A stretch of 64,000 nt of DNA. Origin: Pogostemon cablin. Taxonomy: Eukaryota; Streptophyta; Magnoliopsida; Lamiales; Lamiaceae. Each line of letters starts with the position of its first letter. Within the stretch, counting starts at the first letter, position 1. Below are positions 1-13,300 of the stretch, one piece after another. The stretch spans positions 7,552,985-7,616,984 of the forward strand of contig CM042985.1 of NCBI GenBank assembly GCA_023678885.1, given 5' to 3'. Below the pieces are notes generated by a model, which was not told the origin of the DNA, did not search any database, and saw only the letters and a program-made list of their open reading frames with translations. A program made the translations under genes and the position numbers.

Positions 1-140
1 GTCGCGGACGACCCATTACTTGGTCATTGATGGGTGGTCTAAGGTGTAGATAGATTTGGTCATATTAGCTTGAACTTAATTTAAAGCAATATTTAATATC
101 CAATAAATGAAAGAGGATTAAATTTCGTACTATATATACC

Positions 141-427
141 TAGACATGCACCAAAAAACCGGAACCGGAGATTCGAACCGGGGAACCGCCGGTTTTAACC
201 GGAATCGGAACCGCCGGTTCCGGAACCGTAAAAAAGAAAACCAAAACCGGTAGGAGAAGGTTCGAACCGCCGGTTTTTCAAATTTTTTATTTTATTTTTT
301 ACTTTTTACGCTTAAAACCAAAAAAAAAAAATTTAAAACTAGAACCGAAACCTTCATACCCCGGTTCGGTTCCGGTTTCAAGGTAGGGGAACCGGAACCG
401 GCAATTCCGAACCGGGGTGCATGTCTA
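141..427. mobile_element. hAT-type MITE, copy 1 (CGGAACCG-rich)
   Basis: This 287-bp element has perfect 12-bp terminal inverted repeats, TAGACATGCACC at the left and GGTGCATGTCTA at the right. It is flanked by an exact 8-bp target duplication, TATATACC, at 133-140 and 428-435. An 8-bp duplication is the hallmark of hAT transposase. The interior has no coding capacity and is built from many direct and inverted copies of CGGAACCG/CGGTTCCG around an A/T-rich centre. A second member lies at 2761-3070. Assignment to hAT is inferred from duplication length and structure. Confidence 0.85.
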
Positions 428-435
428 TATATACC

Positions 436-907
436 TACTATTTGACATCCACACAAGCTGATTAATTTAAAAAGAGATTTTTAGGATATCTTTACCAAGT
501 TGATTTAATTCAAGCACACGATTTGCATGAAAATTTCCAAATGGATTGGATTTCCATGAAAACAATTCAAAAACATCAGAGCTATAAAGTTCAGAATGAA
601 CCTATCCAAACTTCATCCATGAATGTGAAATCCATCTCTCTAATCGATCAATCAAAAGGCAACACAATAAAATTAAAGGAAAAGACGTACGTCATTCTGT
701 ATAAAAGGAGCAAGTGGTTCCAGCATAACGATACAATCAAAGAGGCGAGGCTGTACAAACAACCGATAATAAGACCTTACTACGAGCACAAAAAAAACTC
801 TCTCAGTGATGTTTTATTACGAACCATTACTCCTTTTGCTAGTTCAGAGTCGAAGCATGATAGAACAGAAGAAAAAGTTCAAGAATCAATAAATTTACAT
901 GTGTCCT
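436..907. other. Intergenic, 3' flank of SNX2
   Basis: This AT-rich stretch lies downstream of the SNX2 stop codon on the minus strand and probably holds its 3' UTR and poly(A) region. An open frame at 523-954 on the plus strand has no recognisable domain and overlaps the last SNX2 exon, so I do not call it a gene. Confidence 0.5.
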
Positions 908-3900
908 CTATGATCTCTCTTTCGCGGATTTGTTTGTCTCCTCTGCCACTTTAGCCCATTCGTTTCCAATTTTTTCACTATATGCAACCTGTAATATCGG
1001 TGACAAAAAGAAAAGCCAATGTCCCCGTGTTGAGGGTATCATCATCAAATTTGCAGAACTTATATTATGCATAATAATTTCGTGGGTGTTTATATCACTT
1101 GAATTTTTGCAATATTACTGACTTCCAGAAAAGAAAATAAACTGCATAAACGAAATTGGTGTTGATCCCATAAATTGTTGGAATGAAGGTGAGGTAGTTA
1201 TTTAGAAATCAGAAAAACCGAGCCACATTAGCATTATCATCCAAGATTTCGTAGAAGTACCTGATTAACAACAAATCCTTTCAACATCTTAACAAAGTCC
1301 TCTTTTCTTTCTTCATCCAGCCTTTGGATTTCACTCTTGTTATTTTCCTGCAATCACACCAGCAACTTTTTTTCATATAGGTAAATATCAATCAATTGAA
1401 CATGAAAAGGCATCATTACTTTGCTTGCATATTGATATTCTCTAAGTAAAGTATTCTCTCAAAAAGCTGAATATTTTTTCTAGACTGGTATCATAAAGTT
1501 GGCGTCTGCATAAAAAAATAATCAAAGACAAGCAACTGCCTGGAAAAACGATATAACAAGGTTTTTTGTAGGCATATTCCAACCTTCACACTAGGTTACT
1601 GTTATGATGCACCAAAATCAGATCAATAAAGCAGGACCCTTGACCAAACAATGTAGCATAAAAAAAGATCTCTTCCGACACAAATAATCTCTATCTAACA
1701 CATAATTGAGCTGTAAATATTTTCTAAACAAACTAGGCAACAGAGAAGATTTGAATTGCAACAGAGGCCATAATTGTAAACGAACAATATGTAAAATAAT
1801 GTTACTGAACAGCATATACTATCTTATATCCGCTTCCCCATATTCTGTCTAATTGCTTGATGACTTATAATTCATTATAGTTTTCAATAAGAAATTAGTT
1901 ATAACAAACTACTAGCACTACTGTTTTATGTATACAAAAAATATTGCATGACCATCTCACCAAACTACTTTCAATTAAAAAGTAACACTCATAGTTGTCA
2001 GAGCCAAGAGGCCCACAAAGGCGCAAGGGCCCTATCGCGGCCAAAAGCGTGCCTCTTGTACAACCTACCCTAGGTTTTTCTACAAGCAATATACACAAGT
2101 ACATCCTAATACATAATTACCTAACCAAAATAAAAGTAAAAGCCACATAATATCACATAGTAACTCATAAATTACATAATAACACATTGAACATCCACAC
2201 ATAATCTTCAAAGTTGTGGGTGGCTGCTGTTGGTTGAAGGGTCAAGGATATGTTGTCTTTGAAACCATAGCTCAAATGTCAACTTAAACCCTAGCAAAAA
2301 GTAAACCTCTTCACCCAAGACTAATTCTTTAAAATGTTCAGAAAAAATAAAGAAATATCACAAATGTACCAGATGTGCATCTGAGGTGATGGAAGGAAGC
2401 GAACATCACCTGAAATAGGAATGAATAGGCGCTAGAGCTTGAGCCCCTCCAAAGCACACCTCTAATAACTATGCTTTAGGAGGAAATACATGATACATTT
2501 ACACGATTTTGAAAAAGTATCACTTTTCTCATAAGCACACAAGTCAAATTGCACAAAGAAGTGTCAGCCCTTGCAGACTCTAAATCTTAGGAATTTGCAG
2601 ACATGATAGTCTCTCATAATGTGTTTCACAATCTTAATCTCTTTATATAGCATGAAACCATAATTTGTTGCATGAGGATATATGGATTAAGAACAACATT
2701 ATGTAGCATCCAATCCGGCATTTCAGGTTTCTTGAAATAGTTTAAAAGCATATTCTGCAGTAGACATGCACATTTTAACCGGAACCGGCGGTTCCGGAAC
2801 CGGCCAAAACGGAACCGAAACCGGATATATTCCGGTTCGGTTCCGGTTCCTCATTTTGTGAAACCGGAACCGGCGGTTCCGGTTCCAAACCGCCGGTTTT
2901 TCCAATTTTTCCTTTTTTTTTTTACTTTTAAAGGTTAAAATAAAAAAAATAAAAAATAAAAAAAAAAAAAAAGAGAAAACCGGAACCGAAACCGGCCTAC
3001 CCTCGGTTCGGTTCCGGTTCCATTTTTCCTAAAACCGGAACCGGCGGTTCCGAACTGCTGTGCATGTCTATTCTGCAGTATCAACCAAGCCAACAACAAA
3101 AGGATAGAGCTTAAAGAACTACAGGTTTCTTACTTTTATGAATAACTGAATGTCTAAATGGTCTTCAGGAGGAAATATTAATCATGAGAAGGAGATATAA
3201 CATAATGTTGTGCCAAAAAAAAGTTCCACACATAGTAAAGTGACACTGACCCAATAATATTGCCCGCAAAACAATAAACGACAAAAAATGGTAAATCATG
3301 TGTTTAAATTGGAAATGCTGCTACAACCGAACACAAAGAGCCTGTTATTGAACAAATGATAATATAAATAAACAAAGCCAGGACAATTAAGTATCAAAAG
3401 CCGCACTCTCTCATCAATAGTTCCATACCAAGGATAATGACACATCAATGCATTATCGTATTTACAGGAAATCATCAGGATAACAACAAAGAGCTAACTA
3501 AAACTCAAGATTCTTAAGTCCTTGGAAAAATCAAGCAAAGCAACCAAAAAGTATTGTTGGTCAACCCAAAGTCCAAACAGAAAAATCTCATCCAAAAATA
3601 TCCATATCCTTGTGAATGTTTATAGAGTAAAACTAAAAAGAATTTGGTCTGAAATTTTGTCAGGAAAAACAAGATTATACCTTAATTCTTTCATATTCTT
3701 TGATTGCACAGCTCTTAGCATCCTCTGTTACCCTAATTGCATCTTTTAGGTCCTCTAACTTGCGGAACCTTGACTTGTCACCACCAAAAATTTTAGATGA
3801 AGCAGCTTCAAGTTTATCAGCTCTTGAATGTAAGGAAGATAACTCAGAAATAAGAGTTTGCAAAGTTAATAAAGCACTAGAACGATCAGAGAATGCACTG

Positions 3901-5632
3901 TGTACAGCTAACATCATCCCCATATGTTCGTGCAATGAATCCTGCAATACATATTAGACCTCAGAAAATTAAACCCTAATTATTAATGGAAGGATGTAGA
4001 AAGAAAATTAAACTCTTATATTAACGATGCGAACAACTAACTACAAGGTATCACTTAATTTGATTTCGTTTCTCAGTTTGTGGAATTGAACAATGAAGAA
4101 CAGAATCTCTAAATGGATAGTTGCTGTTAGGGATCGGCAGGGTAGTAATCAGCAAAATAAAGACCAAAACACCCTTAAAACATATGCGCCAGTGGAAAAA
4201 GGACAGTCTTTTCAACTAATCACCATAACAAGAATGCAACACTTACAAAATGCTTAACGGTTTGAGCATTTAATTCACGATATAATCTGCTTGCTTTGAC
4301 AGCTGCAGTAGCCACGAGTTTCATGTCCGCAGACCTCACTCTTTGAGTGTTCGTTGTTGCCTGCTCATTCTCAAACTTTGTCAATTTGATAAAAGCTAAG
4401 CCTAATTCTCCCATTATCTCCCCCATATCTTGCTGTGCTTTCACCAGTGATTCTGCCTACAAGTTCAGAATACAAAAAATGAGAGAAATGATGTCAAAGT
4501 ATGGCGTTCAAAGCTGAAATTGCGCATTAATAGAACTGGAAACAGGACATCGTGTGTGTTAAACCTGCTTTGATGCATTTGTAAGATGCTGCTCAAGCTC
4601 CCACAACTTCTCCTTTTTCTCCAAGAACTCCTTATCCTCCTCCTCCACAGATTGCCTCGCATTGCCCCAATCATTCACAACAGATTGCTTCAATTCCTTA
4701 AAGAACCTTAGAATATCCCTCCCACCTTTAGCTGAGTGCACCACATCCTGAGGCTCAATCACAGTACTTGACTCCCCCATAAGCTGCTTCGGAAGCCTCA
4801 CAGCCCCATCAAGCATCCTAGATGCCACATCAATGCTCGTGGGCAGTGGCATTCTCCCATTCACAGTCAAAAACACCCTCAACTCGTCGCTTTTCTTGAT
4901 TAAAGGATGCCTTGCTAACCTCCTCAGGTACTTCTCCAGCTCCACTCTCCTCTGCTCCACAAAATCCTGCTTCTGCATCACCTGACTCTCAACTAAACTT
5001 TTATCTGGCCGTGGTGGAATAAAAAAACCCCTGTAAGCTTCACTCAGTCGATCTGAAAGAGTGACAACATCTTTAAATCGCCTACGTACGCTAAAATCCG
5101 ACCCTCCGTAGTCTGAAATGTCTGTACTCGTGTCAATCTGATAGCTGATATAAGTATTGCCTCCCGGAACAATTGAACTCGAAGACTCAACCTCCTTCTG
5201 CGGATTCAAAACGTTAATTCTTAAATACTCTGAGCTGGAAGACTGAGATCCAGGCGACGAAACCGTCACGTCATCGATGATCACTCCGTTTCCGTTATTT
5301 TCCGGTAACCTGTCGTGGAAGGGGCTGGACATGACGTCAGCATAGGAAGGCGAGTCCCGAGATGAATGGGGGAAGAGAAGGGGATCGGAGACTGTGGGTG
5401 TGGATGAGATTGACGGCGACGGAAGAAGGGGGTGCTCAGAGGAGGAGGAGGCGAGGGTTGTCATGGCGCTGCGGTAATTGGAGTAGGACTTGGAGGTAGA
5501 AACTTCACCGTTGAAGGGATTGTCGTCGAGGGTTAGGGTTTGCATTTGATCTGTACTGGAAAGGGGGTGCAAAATTTCTTCATCTTCACCATTCACTATG
5601 ACTTGAAGATTGGGCTTCTCTGAATCCATCAT
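908..5632 (-). CDS. SNX2: Sorting nexin 2 (PX-BAR protein)
   Basis: Five exons on the minus strand join in frame: 5632-4565, 4456-4247, 3941-3681, 1347-1261 and 988-908, giving 568 residues, close to plant SNX2 length. Residues 1-135 are a Ser/Pro-rich acidic leader. The PX domain spans about 136-257, with the RRRF phosphoinositide-binding motif at 183-186 and PPRPDK at 206-211. The remainder is a helical BAR-type region. In the family, SNX1/SNX2 proteins bind PI3P on endosomes, bend membrane and work with retromer in vacuolar and recycling traffic. All introns have GT-AG borders and all junctions are phase 0. I start at the MMDSEK methionine because plant SNX2 proteins begin similarly; an in-frame ATG at 5741-5743 could add 37 residues. 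The 2.3-kb intron between exons 3 and 4 carries a hAT-type MITE. Confidence 0.93.
2761..3070. mobile_element. hAT-type MITE, copy 2, inside SNX2 intron
   Basis: This 310-bp element has perfect 12-bp inverted termini, TAGACATGCACA and TGTGCATGTCTA, and an exact 8-bp target duplication TTCTGCAG at 2753-2760 and 3071-3078. The interior repeats CGGAACCG and its complement as in copy 1, around an A/T-rich core near 2905-2970. It sits in the SNX2 intron between exons 3 and 4 and is not close to a splice site. Confidence 0.87.
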
Positions 5633-5743
5633 TTTCTCTGAATTAGCAATTAGGGTTTGGATCAAAGAGAAGCAGTGCAATCGACGGAGAAGAAAGAGAT
5701 ATTCTGATTCACAATCACTGATGAACCTTTGTTTTGCTTCCAA

Positions 5744-6223
5744 GTTCCATGTTTAATTCTTGATCTAATAATTAAAATGTAGAAATAAGTAAGTACTATT
5801 TAAAAGCATATAAAAGCATGAGTGATTTTTTTTTTTAATCATGTTGATAATGAGTTTGTTTCTGTTCTAGATTTTTTTTTTAATGAAATATGAATTATAT
5901 TAATATTTGAATAAAAAAATTATATTTTATTTTTAAATAAGCAGTGCTTCCTATGTCCATAAAACGCTTTCATGTTTACTCTTTCACGTTGTTTAATAAA
6001 AATTTCACTTTTTCACTATTTTTGTTAACTTTATAGGGTATTGTAGTATTTTTATGTAATAATAAAAAGTATATAAAGTAATAATATGTGTGTGAAAAAA
6101 TAGTGGCAAATTTGAAATTATACTAATTTTCAGGGTTGTTAGATAAAATGATTTTTTTAGATGTGAAGGATTTTGTGGGACAAATAAATAAGAAAAGTAT
6201 GAAGGGTTTCGTGTAACTTAGGA
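5744..6223. other. Intergenic, upstream of SNX2
   Basis: This is AT-rich sequence upstream of SNX2, presumably its promoter and 5' UTR. A degenerate MITE-like segment starts near 5944, with a Stowaway-like CTTCCTATGTCC start. It ends with TAGGA at 6219-6223, the left copy of the target duplication of the Ty3 element. Confidence 0.5.
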
Positions 6224-6230
6224 TGTAATA

Positions 6231-6282
<52 letters not shown>

Positions 6283-6830
6283 ATATAATAATAATTGGTA
6301 TTACATATCAATAGAGATGATAGTAATAAAGTATGTATATATATATGTACTATTTATATATTATTATATAATTAGACACGTTTTTTTTAGTAGTACAATA
6401 TTATATATATTATTCTTAGTTGCACAAATCCTAGCTGTACACGTTTTTCGGATAAGGCTTTAGTATAAATCACTGTTCAAATCTTGGCTATCAAGATTAA
6501 TCTTTTATATATATATATATATACACACATGTGCTTAATAAGTTGGGGAAATTGGAGAGAAATAAAAAGGTAAGTCATCTTTCATTTACTACATGTAAAT
6601 TTGCTTAGTTGGAATAGATATATGTATATACGAATATATATGATTGCTTAATGTATATTTTTTAATTTTAAATGGGATATTTTAATTTAGAGTGACCACA
6701 GATTTTGAGTATCTTGTTGTTAAGTTTAATTGGATGGATTTTTTTTCTAAACTGGAATTTTGTTATTTGTGGGTATACTTATTAGTCAAATAGCTGTGTA
6801 TTCTTGTGGCTCGTAGCCATCATCTATAGT

Positions 6831-6882
<52 letters not shown>

Positions 6883-8381
6883 GAAATTTAATATTGAGTT
6901 TCGAAACAAGAATTTCACGTTTGCAGATGGGTACGTGTGTATTAATCATACATATTTATTCATCTATCTATTTATCTTGTTTATTTTTTTATTTTATTTA
7001 TTTAATATATATATATATATATATATGAAGGGTATGAATTGAAAATTTTGATTAATACTGATCATCTATAGCATCCAACGTAATCAATTATTTAATTTAA
7101 CTTTTTATGTTATTTAGTATTTTATTTATTATTTATTAGTTAACTTATTTTATTTTATTAATATAATTCCTTTTCTATATTAATTATAATTTACCATTAT
7201 TATCATTATTATTATTTTATTTACTTATTATTTGTTTTATTTCATTTCATTCTATTTTATTATTTATTTATTTAATATTTATTTATTTATTTAATTTAAC
7301 CTTTTATATTAAATATTAATATAATTTTGTCACTATTATTAATTTAGATGTAGAATCTTTATTTTATATCCATTTTTTTCTATAAACATTAATGTCATTT
7401 GAATTTATATTTTTAATGTTATAACTTATTATTAAATTAGAAGACTATAATTGTTAAATTATTTTTAGAAATTAGTTTTAATAATAGGTATTATTATTAG
7501 AAGTAAAACTCAGTTTAGTATACCTTTGCAGGCATACCTGAGACTCACGAGCAAGCCTAGTCCACTTTACACGTTTTCAATAAGTTTAAGGTGGGGGTAA
7601 CTTTCACTCTTTACCGAGTGCTACATTTTATGTCATGATTGCTATGTTAAGATGTGATATGTGTTACTTATATGTCATGTTATGTGTCATGTGTGCTTTT
7701 AGTTCGATGACAAATATTTTCTACTAACACTTGTACGGGGTGACGACTCGGTGCACATATACCAACTAACACAAGTTACTGACTACGTCGGTTCAGTACT
7801 AAAATATATTTCAAGTATGCTAATATTGTACTGGGGTGACGGCCTGGTGCACATATACCAACTAACACAAGTTATCGAATGACGATTCGGTCTAAAATAT
7901 TTTTATTGAGTTATCGAACGTCAATGTGTAAATTATTTTATTAAATGGCATATGTTATATTTTATGGTATATTTGACATGCATATTTATTTTTAACTGTG
8001 CAATCATTTAAGTTAATCCACTGAGTGTATTTCAGACACTCACCCCTTATCGATTTTCAGAACAAGGTTTAGAAGATGGAGAGGCCCCTGCAGATGTCCC
8101 AAGCCCTTAAGAAGACTTTATATTATGACTTACATATTATTATCATGTTAGAACTTTATTTCAGATACATGATCTGAACGAACTTATTTTGGATATTTTA
8201 CTCTACTCGGGTGAGTAGACATTAATATGTAATAATCTCTATACACCTTTTACTTTAATATACTATCGCTTTGGGGATTTTTTTTATTATTCCGCTGTGC
8301 ATTCTCGACCCCTCTATTATTATATTGGGAAATTTATATCTAGTAGCGTCCCAATCCCATAGCGTAAACCGGGGCGTTACA
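6224..8381 (+). repeat. 5' LTR of Ty3/gypsy element
   Basis: This LTR is 2158 bp and near-identical to the right LTR at 13778-15962. It contains long (TA)n tracts near 6233-6279, 6842-6880 and 7006-7026. It also holds an internal pair of related segments with GGTGCACATATACCAACTAACAC at about 7749 and 7848. The differences from the right LTR I noticed by eye are mainly (TA)n length changes plus roughly a dozen substitutions. Open frames inside it come from (TA)n and are not genes. Confidence 0.95.
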
Positions 8382-8384
8382 GCA

Positions 8385-8396
8385 TGGTATCAGAGC
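8385..8396 (+). other. Primer-binding site (tRNA-Met type)
   Basis: TGGTATCAGAGC lies three bases after the end of the left LTR and is the common plant primer-binding site complementary to the 3' end of initiator tRNA-Met. Confidence 0.9.
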
Positions 8397-8571
8397 GGTC
8401 TATCTAAGACTTGCTTAAGTACCTAACTTAGAATTTTATGCCGACCCTAGGATTGACTATTTTATGACTACGCTATAATTACACTTTAGGATTTTATGTG
8501 TGATTATTTTAATTCTTAAATATTTTAAATTCTTTATTGACCTTAGAGTAAATTTAAATTGTGTTAATCAG

Positions 8572-9026
8572 ATGGAAGCAGCTATTGCTCACATTAACGT
8601 TGTTAGAGCCCAACGAGCCGCCCTTCGTGGCAGGACTGAGATTGATGATTTAGGCACTCATTTCGTCTTAATACTCATCATTCATCATGAGAATTTTCAT
8701 GGAGCTCGAAGGGTGACGGAGGTGCAGTACTGCTTCATCCTCATTCATACCTTGCCCGGCGTGTGGGCTAGATTGCTCGGCAGATTTACTTTGAGATGTT
8801 CGTGGCTCCTCCAGGGCACGAGCTGAATTATGTGGCTTTTAATGTATGTTTGTACCACACATGGGCCCTTAGAGACCAGGCACCTCTTCCCCCTATCGGA
8901 TTCCTGGGTGTGCCGATGATGCATTTCCCGATGGCTGTACCAGTGGATCCTGTTGAGGTGTTTGTTGATATACCTGGTGATTTCGAGGTTGATGGGGATA
9001 TTGCTGATGGAGTGGTGGAGGATTAG
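8572..9026 (+). pseudogene. Extra ORF region between PBS and gag of the Ty3 element, unknown function
   Basis: About 0.9 kb separates the primer-binding site from gag, longer than usual for this lineage. It holds two overlapping open frames. The first starts with MEAAIAHINVV at 8572 and runs to 8826. The second, read from about 8796 to 9026, contains APPGHELNYVAFNVCLYHTW and an acidic, valine-rich tail. The codon-like character of both halves suggests one broken ORF with a frameshift near 8690-8800. I do not recognise a domain. It could be an element-specific additional ORF or a captured host fragment; this is an inference. Confidence 0.45.
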
Positions 9027-9328
9027 GACACTCTAGTGTTCAGCCTAACTCAGACTTATTAAAATTTTGCTATAGTTAGTAGCGACACGTTCCAATAGAT
9101 GGAACTTTTTTTACCCATAATTGGGTGATGTATATAGGTAACCTAGATGTCGTACTAAATAGGCTTTCTTGACAGTATTCTAGGCTAAGAATAACTTTTA
9201 GATGCATATATATACTTAATTATATGTGTGTTTATATATCTTATTCATTGTATTTTAATGATATACCAGCATATAATAATGATGAGTATAAAAATTTTGA
9301 ACAGCTCATGAGTTGAAGGAGACCACAA

Positions 9329-10330
9329 AACCTACCTATAAATGAAAATCTTGAAAACGTTTATGGCGATCCAGGAGATGATTTAGTGACAATCCTTCGG
9401 GGTTTGGCTCAACAATTTCAAGCAAACTCTGCACGACCACCACCACCAGAACCTGTTCCTAGAAATGAACCAGCCTTGGTAATTGAACAATTTCGATGTT
9501 TCAATCCACCAACATTCAATGGAACGGAGGACCCTGCGGAAGCTGAAAAATGATTGAGGTCGTTGGATAAAATTTTCACCTATATCGATTGCACTGATGC
9601 ACAGAAGATTTCGTGTGCTGTTTTCCAGTTTGTGGGTGAAGCTAATTTCTGGTGGGAGGCTTACGGACGTACCAAAACGCCCGAACAGAAGGCAAGAATG
9701 ACATGGGAAGACTTCAAGGATATGATCATCCAAAACTACATGCCTCAATCGTACCGAGATGAAAAAGAAAATGAATTTCTGTACTTGAAACAAGGAACAA
9801 TGAGTGCTCTTGAGTATGAAAAAGAATTCAATTTACTCTCCAGATTTGCCACACATCTTGTCAATACGGAGGAGAAGAAAGCTAGACGATTTGAAAAGGG
9901 ATTGCGATCTGAGATCAGTACTATCTTGGCTGGTCAAGGAACGATGATTTTTGCAGAAGCATTTTCCAGAGCTCAAGAAATTGAGTCTCGATAGAAGAAC
10001 AACAGTAACCAGAACAAGAAGGCAATTGAGATACCTGCAAAGCGCAAATGGAGAGGACCGATGATTGGAAAGGGAAACCCTACAATTCAAAACAAGCAAA
10101 TAAAAATCGGAGGAGGATCGGGACCAAAGCTATTCGGAACGAATTCTCCCTGCCCGAAATGTGGAAAGAATCATCTTGGAGCATGCTTGTATGGAACCGG
10201 AATATGTTATCGATGCCGCCAACCAGGACACACCATACTAGAATGCCCAAAGTCTAAAGCAGCAGGAGTACCGAGTGCTAGTCCAGCACATGCATATGCT
10301 ACGACACAGCAAGAAGCTGAGGATAAACCA
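9329..10330 (+). pseudogene. Ty3 gag region, interrupted by stops
   Basis: The reading frame starts near 9329 without a clear ATG and includes a retrotransposon gag domain, with the conserved FWWEAYGR stretch at about 9650. A CCHC zinc knuckle, CYRCRQPGHTILEC, lies at about 10207-10248 and is preceded by a related cysteine-rich CPKCGKNHLGAC motif. The capsid protein would package element RNA. In-frame stops occur at 9551 (TGA) and 9992 (TAG). The frame is unchanged across both stops, so damage is by substitution and not by indel. Confidence 0.85.
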
Positions 10331-13300
10331 GAAACAATGGCAGGTATGCTATCAGTATTTGGCACTTCTGCTCTTATACTTTTTGATACGGGAGCCACTC
10401 ATTCATTCATATCTGCTAAGATGTATAAGAAAGTAGAAAATAATTGTGAAGAGTTTGGCAAATCAACTCTTGAGGTTAGTATACCTTCGGGTAACTCCAT
10501 TCGAACCATGAAGCTGTGCAAGAATGTGAAGATAGAGATAAATGACAGAGTCCTACTTGCAGACCTCCACGTAATTGATATGAAAGATTTTGATGTAATT
10601 TTAGGAATGGATTGGCTTAGAGCTAATCATGCAGTGATAAGATGTCGTGAAAAAGAAGTACAGTTTCAACTCCCATGAGATAAGAAGTTTACATTTCACG
10701 GGGCAAAAGCTGGAGAAGTATCGCGAGTTATATCTGCAATTAAAGCAATTAAAATGATGAAAAAAGATGGATGTCAAGCATTCTTAGTGAGTATTGTGGA
10801 AAGTGAAGGTGGAAAGATGAGCATAAATGATGTTCCTATTGTACGGGAATACGAGGATGTATTTCCAGAGGACTTACCAGGATTACCACCTGAAAGACAA
10901 GTGGAATTCACAATCGATCTAGTACCGGGAGCATCACCAGTCTCAAAAGCACCTTATCGAATGGCACCAAAGGAGTTACAAGAACTGAAGATCCAATTAC
11001 AAGAACTCTTGGAATTGGGTTTCATACACCCTAGTGTTTTACCCTGGGGAGCACCTGTTCTGTTCGTAAAGAAGAAAGATGGTTCGTTTAGAATGTGTAT
11101 CGATTATCGAGAACTGAATAAACTTACCATCAAGAATAAATATCCCTTGCCAAGGATTAAGGATTTATTTGATCAGCTAGGCGGTGCTAGTGTGTTTTCC
11201 AAGATAGATCTGAGATCTGGATATCATCAAGTGAGAATCAAGCAGAGTGACACTTCAAAGACTGCTTTTAGAACACGTTATGGACATTATGAGTTCGTAG
11301 TAATGCCTTTTGGTCTCAGCAATGCACCAGCAATTTTTATGGATTTAATGAATCGTGTTTTCCACTCGTACTTGGATAAATTCGTGATCGTGTTCATTGA
11401 TGATATATTAGTGTATTCTAGAGATCGGGAACAACATGAAGAACATCTGAGAATCGTTCTAGAGATACTGAGAAAGGAAAAGTTGTATGCCAAATTCAAG
11501 AAATGTGAGTTTTGGTTAGATAAAGTTGTCTTTCTTGGACACATCGTGTCAGCTCGAGGAATTGAGGTGGATCCGGCCAAGGTGGAAGCAGTAGAGAAAT
11601 AGAAGACACCTACAAATGTGGGAGAAGTACGAAGTTTTATTGGATTGGCTGGATATTATAGAAGATTTATTGAGGGATTTTCGAAGATTGCAGGGCCCTT
11701 GACGAAATTAACTCCCAAGGAAGTTAAGTTCTGTTGGACGGAATAATGTGAAAATAGTTTCAACCTTAAACAAAAAGTAGTCACTGCACCTGTACTGACA
11801 ATTCCTGATGGGACAGAAGAATTTGTCATCTATAGTGATGCTTCAAAGCAAGGATTGGGATGTGTTCTGATGCAACGTAATAAAGTAGTTGCTTATGCGT
11901 CTAGACAACTCAAGATCCATGAACAGAACTATCTAACTCATGATTTAGAATTGACAGCTGTGGTGCATGCTTTGAAAAATTGGAGACACTATCTGTATGG
12001 AGCAAAATGTCAAATTTATACGGATCACAAGAGCTTGAAGTACTTTTTCGAACAGAAGGAATTAAACATGAGGCAAAGGAGATGGTTGGAATTAGTCAAG
12101 GATTATGATTGTACAATACTGTACCATCCAGGGAAGGCAAATGTGGTAGCAGATGCTCTAAGCAGAAAAGGAAAAGGGGGATTAACATGTTATATAACAA
12201 ACCAAGAATTATTGGTGGCTGAGTTTTCTCGGATGAATTTGAAAGTCGTGAGACCTCCAAGAAGCATTGAAGCAGTATTAACTGCGTTAATGGTTAAACC
12301 TTCCTTAAGAGATTGAGTCAAGAAACTTCAAGACGAAGACAGAATTCTCAGAAAAATTAAAGAACGCGTGAAGATTGGGGAAGGAAAGGAATTTGCTCTC
12401 ACAGACGATGGAACACTCGTATTTGGAAAAAGATTATGTGTTCCTAAAAATGAGGATCTTATTAGAGAAATTTTAACAGAAGCTCATGGTACTCCATACA
12501 CGGTACATCCAGGAGGAACCAAGATATATCAAGACTTGAAGAATGCATTTTGGTGGAGAAATATGAAGAGGGATATAGGCCTATTTATCCAAAGGTGTAT
12601 GACTTGTCATCAAGTGAAAGCAGAACATCAACGACCCTCAGGACTCTTAAAGCCATTAGAAATTCCTGAGTGGAAATGGGAGCATATCATAATGGATTTC
12701 GTTACTGGTTTACCAAGATCAGTGCAAGGAAATCAAGCTATATGGGTGATAGTGGATCGTTTGACCAAGTCTGCGCATTTTCTTCCAGTGAAAATGACTC
12801 ATGGAATGGATAAGCTTGCATAAATTTATCTAGAAGAAGTTGTCAGATTGCACGGCGTACAAGTTTCTATAGTTTCTGATCGAGATCCAAGATTTACATC
12901 AAAATTTTGGCACAGTTTACAAAACGCAATGGGCACGAAGCTAAAGTTTAGCACGGCGTTTCATCCGCAAACTGATGGTCAGTCTGAAAGGACTATTCAA
13001 ACATTGGAAGACATGCTGAGGGCATGCGTCCTAGATTTTGGGGAAAGTTGGGAAAGATACATACCACTGATAGAATTTGCTTACAACAACAGTTTTCAAG
13101 TCACGATAGGAATGGCCCCTTACGAGGCACTTTACGGAAGGAAGTGTAGATCTCCTCTCTACGGGATGAAGTTGGTGAGAAGAAAATTTTTAGGACCAGA
13201 GATAGTAGAAAAGACAGTGGAAGCAATTGAAAAGATCAGAAGAAGAATTTTGATAGCACAAAACCGACAGAAGTCTTATGCTGATAAGAGACGCAAAGAT

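Noticed and set aside
523..954. 143-codon open frame on the plus strand
   Set aside because: No domain, and it overlaps the last SNX2 exon on the opposite strand.
6804..7028. Open frames made of Tyr-Ile repeats (also at 6123-6311, 14448-14645, 46940-47345, 62978-63235)
   Set aside because: Translations of (TA)n microsatellites, not genes.
10048..10257. Overlapping frame in the gag zinc-knuckle region
   Set aside because: Shadow of the real gag frame.
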